Shown piece by piece: positions 1-7,435 of a stretch of 64,000 nucleotides of DNA. How positions within the stretch are numbered: position 1 is the first letter of the stretch; the number at the start of each line of letters is the position of its first letter. Origin of the DNA: CADEER01 sp965216585 (GTDB lineage Bacteria; Desulfobacterota; Binatia; HRBIN30; CADEER01); contig CBDCGC010000003.1 in assembly GCA_965216585.1 (NCBI GenBank), forward strand, positions 3,472,001 to 3,536,000, in the 5' to 3' direction. Both the position numbers and the translations under genes were made by a program. The notes under the pieces are model-generated. The model had not been told where the DNA came from. It was given only the letters and a program-made list of their open reading frames with translations, and did not search any database.

Positions 1-386
1 ACTTTGACCATGGCCGCCCCGGCGCGCCAGGAGTCGTGAATCTCCTGCGGGGTCAGCGCTCCGGGAAAGACCGGGATGTTGCGTTCGTTGCATGCGGCGA
101 TCACTTCGCCGACCAGGGTGGGCATGACGATGAACGTAGCCCCGGCGTCGAGCGCGGCGTCGAGCGCATCGGTGTCGAGCACCGTCCCCGCGCCGAGACA
201 CAGTCGCGAGCCGGCGACGCCGGCAGCGCGGCGAATCAAGGCCGGCGCGTTGGGCGTGTTCATGGTGATTTCCAACGTCTCCAGCCCGGCATCGATGGCG
301 GTCTCGACGATCGCCGCAATCGAGCCCTCGTCACCGCCGCGCAGAATGCCGAGAATGGGGAGCTTTCTGAAATCTTCAAGGAGCAT
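1..386 (-). CDS. eda: KDPG aldolase, N-terminal part (cut by window edge)
   Basis: 2-dehydro-3-deoxy-phosphogluconate aldolase splits KDPG into pyruvate and glyceraldehyde-3-phosphate in the Entner-Doudoroff pathway; it is cytosolic. Reading leftward from the ATG at 386 the protein shows ILGILRGG near the N-terminus, LEITMNT with the usual catalytic Glu (E39), the GAGTV loop (65-69), FPGALTP and then MVK. The Schiff-base lysine (K128) is the last complete codon in the window, so the remaining C-terminal part lies outside. The order and spacing of these motifs match the family. The upstream side is the tandem repeat at 441, so its promoter must lie in or beside that repeat. Confidence 0.88.
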   Translation of the reverse strand, partial: MLLEDFRKLPILGILRGGDEGSIAAIVETAIDAGLETLEITMNTPNAPALIRRAAGVAGSRLCLGAGTVLDTDALDAALDAGATFIVMPTLVGEVIAACNERNIPVFPGALTPQEIHDSWRAGAAMVK

Positions 387-440
387 GGTTTCCGAGTTTC
401 AGGATTCGAGCTCCAGGTTTCAACCGAACCCTCCGAGCCC

Positions 441-866
441 CCATCTGTGGCCATCGGCGTTCATCAGTGGATCTAACCCTCGGGCAACCGGAACGACCGG
501 GACCCCCATCTGTGGCCATCGGCGTTCATCAGTGGATCTAACCCTCGGGCAACCGGAACGACCGGGACCCCCCATCTGTAGTCATCGGCGTTCATCAGTG
601 GATCTAACCCTCGGGCAACCGGAACGACCGGGACCCCCATCTGTGGCCATCGGCGTTCATCAGTGGATCTAACCCTCGGGCAACCGGAACGACCGGGACC
701 CCCATCTGTGGCCATCGGCGTTCATCAGTGGATCTAACCCTCGGGCAACCGGAACGACCGGGACCCCCCATCTGTAGTCATCGGCGTTCATCAGTGGATC
801 TAACCCTCGGGCAACCGGAACGACGGGGACCCCATCTGTGGCCATCGGCGTTCATCAGCGGCTCCT
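441..866. repeat. 65/66-bp tandem repeat, six units plus a partial seventh
   Basis: Units start at 441, 506, 572, 637, 702, 768 and 832, so the period is 64-66 bp. Each carries the core ATCTGTGGCCATCGGCG followed by TTCATCAGTGGATCTAACCC. Units 3 and 6 share a variant (CTGTAGTCATCGG instead of CTGTGGCCATCGG), so the array is really a duplicated three-unit block of about 196 bp. The seventh unit degenerates after TTCATCAGCGG. The array fills the gap between eda (minus) and the DUF2141 gene (plus). No gene is supported between 387 and 937; 867-937 holds only the ribosome binding site of the next gene (GGAGG at 926-930). Confidence 0.95.
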
Positions 867-937
867 GCGGATCTTCAGCCGCTGGTGGTCCGCGAACGAG
901 CGGGCTAAGTTGCAGGTTCACTATCGGAGGTCTGTGG

Positions 938-1375
938 ATGCTCGAGAGATGGCTTTTCGCAGGTGTCTTGGTTTTCTGCTGGGTCGCTCCGGTGTCGGCC
1001 GGTGAGGCCGGCAAATCCGGAACTCTCAAGGTGCGTTTCGCCAAGCTGGAGAAGAAGGGTGGCCACGTACTCCTCCAGGTTGCCAACTCGCGCGCCGTTT
1101 ACGAGAGCGACGATCAGTTCACCTACAGCGCCAAGATCCCGGCCGAGGGAGAGAGCGTTACCGCCACCTTTGATGACGTTCCGCACGGCGAGTATGCGGT
1201 CAAGGTGTTTCACGACGCCAACGATAACGAGAGAGTCGACATTGGCTGGCGCGGTCCGACCGAGAGCTACGGGTTTTCCAACGACGTGATGGGGTTCATG
1301 GGCCCGCCGGACTTTGACGATGCGAAGTTCAGGTTCGCCTCGCCGGAGAAGACGGTAGACATCACAGCAAAGTAG
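938..1375 (+). CDS. DUF2141 family exported protein
   Basis: A 145-residue protein with an N-terminal signal peptide (ending near VSAGEA, residue 20) and one beta-rich domain. The sequence ATFDDVPHGEYAVKVFHDAN followed by DNERVD and then GFSND is the typical DUF2141 signature: a small transthyretin-like fold exported to the periplasm or surface. No molecular function is established for the family. The start is chosen because GGAGG sits 7 bp upstream of the ATG and the signal peptide begins directly there; the open frame further upstream is translated repeat. It appears to stand alone, convergent with the following minus-strand operon. Confidence 0.82.
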   Translation: MLERWLFAGVLVFCWVAPVSAGEAGKSGTLKVRFAKLEKKGGHVLLQVANSRAVYESDDQFTYSAKIPAEGESVTATFDDVPHGEYAVKVFHDANDNERVDIGWRGPTESYGFSNDVMGFMGPPDFDDAKFRFASPEKTVDITAK

Positions 1376-1405
1376 CCGGTGGGAACCCGACGGAACGCCA
1401 CGCGT

Positions 1406-2275
1406 TCAGTCTGCAGCTAGCGCCGAGAGCAGCTGCGAAGGCGCGGCGGCGCTTCGTGAGCTGAGGTCGATGACCTCTATGGTGCTCGCTCCCGCGTCGA
1501 TGTGCTCGCCGATGCGTCCGCGGATCGCCGCCTCGTCGCCCCAGGCGACGAGCATGTCGACCAGGCGATCACTGCCGCCGCCGCCCAGGTCGTCTTCGCC
1601 CAGACCGTGCTCCCGCCAGCGTTCGCGGTAGACGGCGAGGGGAAGATAGATCGACAGCGCCTGGCGCGCCGCCGCTCGCGCCGACTTTGCATCGCGATCC
1701 AGGCAACAGGGCAGGACGACGTTGAGACGTTTTTCCGACCCGAGGATGTCGCGCGCACGTCGCGTGTGCTCGGGTGGCATCAGATAGGTATTGGCGCCAT
1801 CCGCCAGCTCGGCCGCCAGCGCCAGCATCTTCGGTCCGTGCGCGGCGACGAAGACGGGGGCGGCGGCGGTTTTGCGGACGCGGACCACGGCGGCGGCAAA
1901 CGTTTCCAGATAGGCGCGCATCGCCGACACCGGTTTGTCCCAGGCGACGCCGTGTATTTCCGCTGCAATCGGATTCGACACGCCGAGGCCGAGGAGGAAT
2001 CGGCCTTCGGAGAGCTCGCTCAGAGTGCGCGCAGCTTGGGCGGTGCTGAGAGCGTCGCGGCCGTAGATGTGGGCAATGCCGGTGGCGACGCGGAGAGTCT
2101 CGGTGTGGGCGAGGAGATGGGCGGCGGTGACGTAGATCTCGCGGCCGAAGACGTCGGGCAGCCACAGCTCGCGGTAGCCGAGTCTTTCGAGCTCTCGCGC
2201 GTAGGTGACCAACTCGTCGCCGTTCATCGTATCAGCGGGGACGACGACCCCGGATACGGCGCTGAGCCGGGTCAT
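1406..2275 (-). CDS. LLM-class flavin-dependent (F420-type) oxidoreductase
   Basis: A 289-residue luciferase-like monooxygenase-family TIM barrel. The features seen are LGYRELWLPD near residue 35, then TGIAHIYGRD, SEGRFLLGLGVSN and the shorter C-terminal half typical of the actinobacterial F420-dependent subgroup (close to TIGR03620-type proteins). Such enzymes use reduced FMN or F420 to oxidise or reduce lipophilic substrates; the substrate cannot be read from sequence. It is the last gene of a three-gene operon: its ATG overlaps the stop of the crotonase gene by 4 bp, and the crotonase start overlaps the hydrolase stop in the same way, so the three are translationally coupled. Confidence 0.82.
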   Translation of the reverse strand: MTRLSAVSGVVVPADTMNGDELVTYARELERLGYRELWLPDVFGREIYVTAAHLLAHTETLRVATGIAHIYGRDALSTAQAARTLSELSEGRFLLGLGVSNPIAAEIHGVAWDKPVSAMRAYLETFAAAVVRVRKTAAAPVFVAAHGPKMLALAAELADGANTYLMPPEHTRRARDILGSEKRLNVVLPCCLDRDAKSARAAARQALSIYLPLAVYRERWREHGLGEDDLGGGGSDRLVDMLVAWGDEAAIRGRIGEHIDAGASTIEVIDLSSRSAAAPSQLLSALAAD

Positions 2276-3030
2276 TTTTCGCCGAACACCGGAGCGCGCC
2301 GCTCGGCCATGGCCAGGCTCCCCTCGCGAAAGTCGCCGGTTGCGCTGAGGCGCTCCTGTTCGGCCGCCTCGCGCTGCGTCGCCGCGGCGATACGATCGGC
2401 GAGGCCGGAGCGCAGCGTGGCGCGGATCGACCGCACGGCCAGCGGCGCCGACGCGGCGATCTCTCGGGCCATCTCCATTGCCGCGGCGTCGAGATCACTC
2501 CGACCGACCAGCCGATCGGCGAGGCCGATGGCGATGGCCTCCTCTCCCTTGACCCGGCGGCCGGTGTAGAGCAGCTCGGCAGCGCGCTGCTTTCCCACCA
2601 GCTCGGGCAGGGTGATGCTGAGGCCGAAGCCCTGGTGGAAGCCGAGGCGAGCGAAGTTGGCGCTGAAGCGGGCTTCGGGGCAGGCGACGCGAAAATCGGC
2701 GAAGAGCGCCAGGCCGAGGCCGCCGCCGATGGCCGCACCCTGGATCGCCGCAATCACCGGCTTCTCGGTGCGAAACAGACGCACGGCAGCGGCGTAGAGA
2801 TCTGCGGTGGTGTAGTCGTTGCGGCCGGAGAAGTCGGCGCCGGCGCAGAAGTGCTTGCCCTCGGCTGCGAGCACGACGCCCCGGCACTCTCGCTCACCGT
2901 CGAGGCGCTCGAGCAGCGCCGCCAACTCTTCGATCATCGCCAGGGAGAAGAAGTTGTTGGGCGGCCGCCGCAAGCGCAGAGTGGCGACGAAGTCCGAACA
3001 GGAGTCGAGGGTGACGTGTGGCTTGCTCAC
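2272..3030 (-). CDS. Enoyl-CoA hydratase/isomerase family (crotonase) lacking both hydratase glutamates
   Basis: A 252-residue crotonase-fold protein. The CoA-binding and oxyanion-hole segments are present (KHFCAGADF at 60-67 and AAIGGGLGL at 99-107). Aligned by eye to rat mitochondrial enoyl-CoA hydratase, the two catalytic glutamates (E144 and E164 there) are replaced by G106 and F126. Simple hydration is therefore unlikely; isomerisation, thioester hydrolysis or C-C bond cleavage are other known crotonase-fold activities. It lies between a dienelactone-hydrolase-like gene and an LLM oxidoreductase with 4-bp overlaps on both sides, opposite a paired acyl-CoA dehydrogenase, which suggests a role in breakdown of an unusual acyl-CoA. 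Confidence 0.85.
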   Translation of the reverse strand: MSKPHVTLDSCSDFVATLRLRRPPNNFFSLAMIEELAALLERLDGERECRGVVLAAEGKHFCAGADFSGRNDYTTADLYAAAVRLFRTEKPVIAAIQGAAIGGGLGLALFADFRVACPEARFSANFARLGFHQGFGLSITLPELVGKQRAAELLYTGRRVKGEEAIAIGLADRLVGRSDLDAAAMEMAREIAASAPLAVRSIRATLRSGLADRIAAATQREAAEQERLSATGDFREGSLAMAERRAPVFGEK

Positions 3031-3755
3031 GGCTGACCTTTGTCTTTGAGGTTGCGATCGAAGAGATCGAGGATGGCGCTCCAGTGTCGTTGGTCGGCGT
3101 CGGGGTCGTAGGCCGGGCGGTCGTCGAAGGCGAAGCCGTGGTGGGTGCCGGGGTAGTGATCGAGCCGGCCGCGCACGCCGGAGAGCTGCATGGCCTCTTC
3201 AAAGCGGGCGACCATTTCTGGCGGTGCGTAGTCGTCGTGCTCGGCGCAGGCGACGTAGATCTCGCCGCGGATGTCGCCGAGAACGCGATGGGGCGAGTCG
3301 CTCGCATCGACCGCGAGCCTGGTGCCGTAGATCGATGCGGCGCAGTCGATGCGCTCGGCGTGAACGGCGGCGGCGTAGAGGGCAAACGGACCGCTCATGC
3401 AGTAACCGAGGACTCCGGTGCGTGTACCGGTGCCGGCGTGGTCGAGCAACACGGCGATGTCGCGCGCCACCATCCGGTTGCCGACGCCATACATGAGCTC
3501 TTGCATTTCGCGGAGCGATTCGCGGCTGGAGAAGTCGAGCTCGAAGGCGGGGGTGACCCGGTAGTAGAGGTTGGGCAGCATCACGCGGTAGCCGTGATCG
3601 GCGATGCGGCGCGCCATGCCGTGCAGGAGTGGGCGCTTGCCCGGCGCGTCCATCAGAAAGAGGACCACCGGGAGCGGTGCGTCGCGGTCTGGCTGCACGA
3701 CGAACGTCGCCATCGAGCCCTCGCCGGTGTCGATGGTGAGCTCGCGCTCGATCAT
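3027..3755 (-). CDS. Dienelactone hydrolase family protein
   Basis: A 242-residue alpha/beta hydrolase of the dienelactone hydrolase family, cytosolic. The Cys-Asp-His triad is visible: the nucleophile C119 in GYCMSG, the acid in AEHDDYAPP (D174/D175) and the histidine in GTHHGF (H205/H206). Length and motif spacing match the family, which hydrolyses lactones and related esters in aromatic and alicyclic degradation. It is the first gene of the three-gene minus operon, and its start is 12 bp from the perfect inverted repeat at 3767-3802, a probable operator shared with the divergent acyl-CoA dehydrogenase genes. Confidence 0.87.
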   Translation of the reverse strand: MIERELTIDTGEGSMATFVVQPDRDAPLPVVLFLMDAPGKRPLLHGMARRIADHGYRVMLPNLYYRVTPAFELDFSSRESLREMQELMYGVGNRMVARDIAVLLDHAGTGTRTGVLGYCMSGPFALYAAAVHAERIDCAASIYGTRLAVDASDSPHRVLGDIRGEIYVACAEHDDYAPPEMVARFEEAMQLSGVRGRLDHYPGTHHGFAFDDRPAYDPDADQRHWSAILDLFDRNLKDKGQP

Positions 3756-3766
3756 GATCGGGCACG

Positions 3767-3802
3767 GTAGTCACATTCGACATCGTTGTCGAATGTGACT
3801 AC
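3767..3802. promoter_or_regulatory. Perfect 15-bp inverted repeat in a divergent promoter
   Basis: The arms GTAGTCACATTCGAC (3767-3781) and GTCGAATGTGACTAC (3788-3802) are exact reverse complements around a 6-nt centre. The element lies between the dienelactone hydrolase start (3755, minus) and the acyl-CoA dehydrogenase start (3821, plus). This is where a TetR- or GntR-type repressor would control both units. A terminator role is unlikely because both flanking genes point away from it. Confidence 0.7.
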
Positions 3803-3820
3803 GGTCGCGCTTGGACGTCG

Positions 3821-4906
3821 ATGCCAGTTGATCTCGATCTCGACGCCGAGCTGACGCTGCTCGGTGAAACGGCGCGCCGCTTTGCCTCGACGGAGCTGCA
3901 GCCGCAGGCGCGCGCCGCAGAGCGCGCCGCCGAGGTCGAGCCGTCGGTCGTCCGTGCCGCCGAGCAGATCGGTCTCGGAGCTCTCGGACTTCCGGAGAGC
4001 CTGGGTGGGTCGGGGTTGGGCTGCCTGGCTCGCTGCGTGGTCAACGAAGAGCTGGGAGCGGCCGATGCGGGAGGTGCGCTCGCCTGCGATCCGTGGGGCC
4101 CGGCCGTATACGCACTGTGCTGCGTCGACGTGCCGGTCGCCGAGGAGTTGCTGGCGCCGCTCCGCGCTGAAGACGGCGCTCGCTGTGTGTGGATCGATGC
4201 CGGCGACGGTCGATTCGAGAGCCGCGCGGATGCGCTCGAGGCCGCGGTGGCGTGGGTGCCGAGCAGCCGCGTCGATCTCGCCGTCGTCGACGACGGTGAG
4301 CGTATGCTCTTCGTTCGCGACGGTATCCAGATCAGCAGCGTGCGCGGCGCCGGCCTGCGCTCCGCCGGGGCTTGTGAAGTTCGCATCGCCACCGCTCCGA
4401 TCGCCGCGTGCGTCAGCGCTGAAGATGCCGTCAGAACCGCGCGCGCTGGCGCGCGCCTGTACGTTGCTTCACTGCTGCTCGGGGTGATGCGCCAGGCCTG
4501 CGAGTACTCGCGCGACTACGCGGTCGAACGCGAAGCGTTCGGTAAGCCGATTGCGCATCACCAGGCGCTGGCGTTCCTGATTGCCGACATGTACGCCGCC
4601 GTCGAAGGTGTGGGAGCTCTCGTCCGCGAAGCGGCCTGGCGGCTCGATGCGGGGGACGGCGGCGTCGTCGAAGCCGCGCAAGCCTGGATTGAAGCGATCG
4701 AGGTGTCGCGTTTCGTTGGACCGAACGCCGTCCAGATCCTCGGCGGCCACGGCTTCATGCAGGATCACCCGGTAGAGAAGTACATGCGGGACGGCCGCGC
4801 CTTGGGGTTGCTTCTCGGCGGTATCGACGCAGCGCGCCGGGACGCCGGTGCGGCGATTTGCGAAGACGCTACGGTGCTGGATCCGCTGGCCGGCGTGGGG
4901 AGGTAG
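3821..4906 (+). CDS. Acyl-CoA dehydrogenase subunit without the catalytic glutamate
   Basis: A 361-residue acyl-CoA dehydrogenase-fold protein, somewhat shorter than the usual 380-390. The C-terminal family signature ILGGHGFMQDHPVEKYMRD is intact. In ordinary enzymes the next segment carries the catalytic base in YEGT; here it reads LLLGGI, with Leu at the base position (about residue 332). The middle beta domain is also reduced. It is followed 4 bp later by an acyl-CoA dehydrogenase that keeps the glutamate. Such pairs form alpha2beta2 heterotetramers in steroid side-chain degradation (FadE/ChsE pairs of Mycobacterium), where one subunit is catalytic and the other shapes the acyl pocket. I infer the same here. 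Confidence 0.87.
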   Translation: MPVDLDLDAELTLLGETARRFASTELQPQARAAERAAEVEPSVVRAAEQIGLGALGLPESLGGSGLGCLARCVVNEELGAADAGGALACDPWGPAVYALCCVDVPVAEELLAPLRAEDGARCVWIDAGDGRFESRADALEAAVAWVPSSRVDLAVVDDGERMLFVRDGIQISSVRGAGLRSAGACEVRIATAPIAACVSAEDAVRTARAGARLYVASLLLGVMRQACEYSRDYAVEREAFGKPIAHHQALAFLIADMYAAVEGVGALVREAAWRLDAGDGGVVEAAQAWIEAIEVSRFVGPNAVQILGGHGFMQDHPVEKYMRDGRALGLLLGGIDAARRDAGAAICEDATVLDPLAGVGR

Positions 4907-4910
4907 GCGC

Positions 4911-6086
4911 GTGGACTTCCGGCTCGACGAGTGGACGCGCGAGCGCATCGAGAGGGCGCGCGAGATCGGTCGCACCGAGGTGCGGCCGGTCGGGCTCGAG
5001 GCCGACCGGCTGGGTCGGCCGATCCCGGTTGACGACGCCTATTTCGACCGCTGCTTGCAGCGCGGCGAAGGGCGCACGCGCTGGCGCCCGGCGAGCGACA
5101 CCCGGAAGAAGTCGGGCCGTCGCCGCTCCACCGTCAGCGGGTTGCTCATCGCCGAGGAATACTCCTACTGGGACCGCGGTGTCGGAGTTGCCAACCCCGG
5201 GCCGGGATTGCCCGAGGGCAACGTCATGGCGCTCGGCACCGAGGAGCAGAAAGAGCGCTTTCTCGGGCCCTTCGTGAAGCCGGATCGGCCGCGCTGGGCG
5301 TCGTTTGCGATGACCGAACCGGGGGCGGGTTCGGACGCCGCGGCGATCCGCACGACGGCGCGCAAGGACGGCGACGCATGGGTGCTCAACGGCGCCAAGT
5401 GCTTCATCGGCAACGCCAGCCGCGCCGATTGGATCCTCGTCCAAGCGACGCTCGACCCGACGCGCGGCCGCGCTGCCCAACGCGCCTTCTTCGTCGAGCG
5501 CGACACGCCGGGTCTCGGCCCGTTCAAGATCGAGCCAAAGATGGGACTCAAAGCCTATGAGTCGACGTCGTTTCCACTCGCCAATTGCCGCGTGCCGCTC
5601 GACCATCTGCTCGGTGGTGAAGAACGCTACCAGAAGCGCGAGGGGTACCGCGGCGCCATGCGTACTTTCAACGCCCAGCGGCCGGCGATCGCCGCCAACG
5701 CCGTCGGTATCGGCCGCGCCGCCATCGACGCGACGCTCGACTTCGCCAGGCGCTGCGATCTCACCGGCGACGTGAGGGTGTGCGACCGCATCGAGCACAT
5801 GACCCGCAAAGTGCGGATGGCGCGACTGCTGTGCATGCGCGCCGGCTGGTTGGCCGACCAGCAGAAACCCAACATCGTCGAAGCGTCGATGTGCAAAGCC
5901 GTCGCCGCCGGCGTCGCCCAGGAGGCGACGGCGCTGGGAATGGAGATCCTCGGCAGCACCGGCGGACGCGGCGACCACCTGGTCGAAAAGCTCTACCGCG
6001 ACGTCAAAGCGATGGACATCGTCGAAGGCACCGGCCAGATCCAACGCCTCATCATGGCCCGCCACCTGGTCGACTACCCCCGCTGA
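4911..6086 (+). CDS. Acyl-CoA dehydrogenase, catalytic subunit
   Basis: A 391-residue FAD-dependent acyl-CoA dehydrogenase that introduces the alpha-beta double bond into an acyl-CoA. Visible features are FAMTEPGAGSDAAAI (FAD/substrate loop), WVLNGAKCFIGNAS, and the C-terminal DIVEGTGQIQR with the catalytic base at E372. A GTG start at 4911 is chosen because GGGGAGG lies 7 bp upstream (4897-4903) and it follows the partner stop by only 4 bp; earlier in-frame starts lie inside the partner gene. Together with the preceding base-less subunit it probably forms one heteromeric enzyme. Confidence 0.9.
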   Translation: MDFRLDEWTRERIERAREIGRTEVRPVGLEADRLGRPIPVDDAYFDRCLQRGEGRTRWRPASDTRKKSGRRRSTVSGLLIAEEYSYWDRGVGVANPGPGLPEGNVMALGTEEQKERFLGPFVKPDRPRWASFAMTEPGAGSDAAAIRTTARKDGDAWVLNGAKCFIGNASRADWILVQATLDPTRGRAAQRAFFVERDTPGLGPFKIEPKMGLKAYESTSFPLANCRVPLDHLLGGEERYQKREGYRGAMRTFNAQRPAIAANAVGIGRAAIDATLDFARRCDLTGDVRVCDRIEHMTRKVRMARLLCMRAGWLADQQKPNIVEASMCKAVAAGVAQEATALGMEILGSTGGRGDHLVEKLYRDVKAMDIVEGTGQIQRLIMARHLVDYPR

Positions 6087-6149
6087 CCCTGGTGCGTTGG
6101 CGAGAAGCGGAGGTTCGGGGCGCGCGCCGGCCCTTTTAGGCCGAGTGCC

Positions 6150-6458
6150 TTACTTGGCGGCTCTTCGGTCCGGGATCACGGTGATCTCGATCTGCGATCC
6201 CAGCGCGGTCGCTGCTCGAGACAGCGTGGTGAGTGTGAGAGACGTGTTGTTCGGGTCGAAAAGTCGATCTAGCGCCACGCGGCTGGTGCCCATGCGTTTT
6301 GCCAGAGCGCTTTTGGTGATCCCCTTCGCCTTGCGTTGCTTCTCTAGCTGAGTGGCGAGCACCCGCTTGATCGCCGCTGCTTGAACGTCTTCGAGAATCC
6401 CCTCACTTTCGAGGAAATCGTCAAACGAAGATCCCAATCGGGGATTTGTTTTCTTCAT
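6150..6458 (-). CDS. XRE-family antitoxin (HigA-like)
   Basis: A 102-residue DNA-binding protein. The helix-turn-helix is seen as KGITKSALAKRMGTSRVALDRLFDP (residues 45-69 region), followed by a short beta tail ending EITVIPDRRAAK. The N-terminal FDDFLESEGILEDVQ helix is typical of HigA-type antitoxins paired with DUF891/Gp49-like toxins. The ATG at 6458 overlaps the toxin stop by 4 bp. This toxin-first order is the usual one for higBA. It should neutralise the toxin and repress the operon, probably through the palindrome at 6869-6892. Confidence 0.85.
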   Translation of the reverse strand: MKKTNPRLGSSFDDFLESEGILEDVQAAAIKRVLATQLEKQRKAKGITKSALAKRMGTSRVALDRLFDPNNTSLTLTTLSRAATALGSQIEITVIPDRRAAK

Positions 6459-6847
6459 TTCGAGTGCCTCTCTAGCTCGCGTTTCCGCTGTTTCGCCAGA
6501 TCCATGTCGGCCTTCGGTGTCTTCTGCGTCTTCTTCGCGAATCCGTGGAGAAGGACCATCTGATCCTCGTGAATGCAGAACAAGATACGTGCGACGCCGT
6601 TGCGGATGTTCGATCGAACTTCCCAAAGTCCACCTTTCAAGGAGCGACACAGGGGGAGGCCGAGCGGCCATCCAAATTCGACTGCCATGATGTGTTCGCC
6701 AATCGTGCGTTTGTCCTGGGAGGATAGAGTCTTGAGCCAATCTCGAACCGGTTCCGACCCGGTTCGTGTTCGGAAAAACACTGCCGCAATCCGCTTCCCC
6801 TCTTCGCCCACGATCGCAAATGTACCGATTATGGTGCATTTGCGCAA
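6455..6847 (-). CDS. HigB-like toxin (phage Gp49/DUF891 type, RelE superfamily)
   Basis: A 130-residue member of the phage-derived Gp49-like family. The diagnostic segments are RTGSEPVRDWLKTL, GWPLGLPLCRSLKGGLWEVR and ILFCIHEDQMVLLHGFAKKTQKTP. These proteins are ribosome-dependent mRNA endonucleases. The first 20 residues are unlike the family; a start nearer KRIAAVFF is possible, but no better ATG is evident. It forms an operon with the XRE antitoxin and is transcribed away from the second toxin-antitoxin-like pair at 6903. Confidence 0.83.
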   Translation of the reverse strand: MRKCTIIGTFAIVGEEGKRIAAVFFRTRTGSEPVRDWLKTLSSQDKRTIGEHIMAVEFGWPLGLPLCRSLKGGLWEVRSNIRNGVARILFCIHEDQMVLLHGFAKKTQKTPKADMDLAKQRKRELERHSK

Positions 6848-6868
6848 GCTCCGGGGTCGGGAAGTATG

Positions 6869-6892
6869 GTGTCAATACTATCGTATTGACAC
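6869..6892. promoter_or_regulatory. 24-bp palindrome carrying outward TTGACA boxes
   Basis: The arms GTGTCAATAC (6869-6878) and GTATTGACAC (6883-6892) are perfect, with TATC between them. Each arm contains a TTGACA -35-like hexamer pointing outward (plus strand 6887-6892, and its mirror). The palindrome sits between the HigBA-like pair (minus, start 6847) and the next pair (plus, start 6903). One regulator could therefore repress both divergent promoters. Confidence 0.7.
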
Positions 6893-6902
6893 GGATTTCT
6901 GT

Positions 6903-7430
6903 ATGGCTAGGGTATGTGCGAGCATGAATGAACGCGCGCGCAAGTCGGAGTTTCTGCAGATTCGGGTCACGGCGGCTGAGAAAGCGTCGATCAGGAGATC
7001 GGCGCGGTTGGCTGGACAGGATCTGTCGCGGTGGGTGTTGGATCGGGTGTTGCCCCGTCACGCGGGCGAGTTTGCCGAGTTGGTGGGGGATCTGGCGGTG
7101 TGCGACGAGGCGCGGCCGGTTCTGGCGGCGTTGCACGACTTTCTCGATGGGGTGCCGCGCGGGTCGTTCGAGCAGACCTTAGAGAATATTGATCTGCGGG
7201 AGCTCTCGGCGGAGCGGCGGGATTATCTCGCAGCGATGGTCGAGTTTGCGGCGAGACGAAAACGAGTCGAGCCGCCGGCGTGGGCGGTCGATACTGCGTT
7301 TGCGGACGAGCGCGATCCCTACTTCGCCAGCGAGCTGGCGTCGTTGCGGTTGGACCTGTTGCTCAATGCACCGGTGGAGTTCCGTCGCCGCAACTTGTTC
7401 GTTACCCATTCGGTTGGCGCGCGAGTGTAG
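6903..7430 (+). CDS. Putative antitoxin-like protein with ribbon-helix-helix-type N-terminus
   Basis: About 175 residues. The N-terminus, RKSEFLQIRVTAAEKASIRR followed by SARLAGQDLSRWVLDRVL, resembles DUF1778/MobC-type ribbon-helix-helix DNA-binding segments. The C-terminal part, PPAWAVDTAFADERDPYF then FRRRNLFV, is a motif I associate with proteins encoded beside DUF6036 nucleotidyltransferases. It precedes such a gene by 5 bp. ATG codons at 6903 and 6924 are both possible; with the -35 box at 6887 the second would leave a more normal leader. The role as DNA-binding antitoxin is inferred from context. Confidence 0.65.
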   Translation: MARVCASMNERARKSEFLQIRVTAAEKASIRRSARLAGQDLSRWVLDRVLPRHAGEFAELVGDLAVCDEARPVLAALHDFLDGVPRGSFEQTLENIDLRELSAERRDYLAAMVEFAARRKRVEPPAWAVDTAFADERDPYFASELASLRLDLLLNAPVEFRRRNLFVTHSVGARV

Positions 7431-7435
7431 CCAAC

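Noticed and set aside
36..672. Plus-strand open frames over the start of the window
   Set aside because: They run opposite the KDPG aldolase and continue into the 65-bp repeat; no conserved domain and no signal.
1..937. CRISPR array at the 65-bp repeat
   Set aside because: Units are contiguous with no variable spacers and no cas genes are near.
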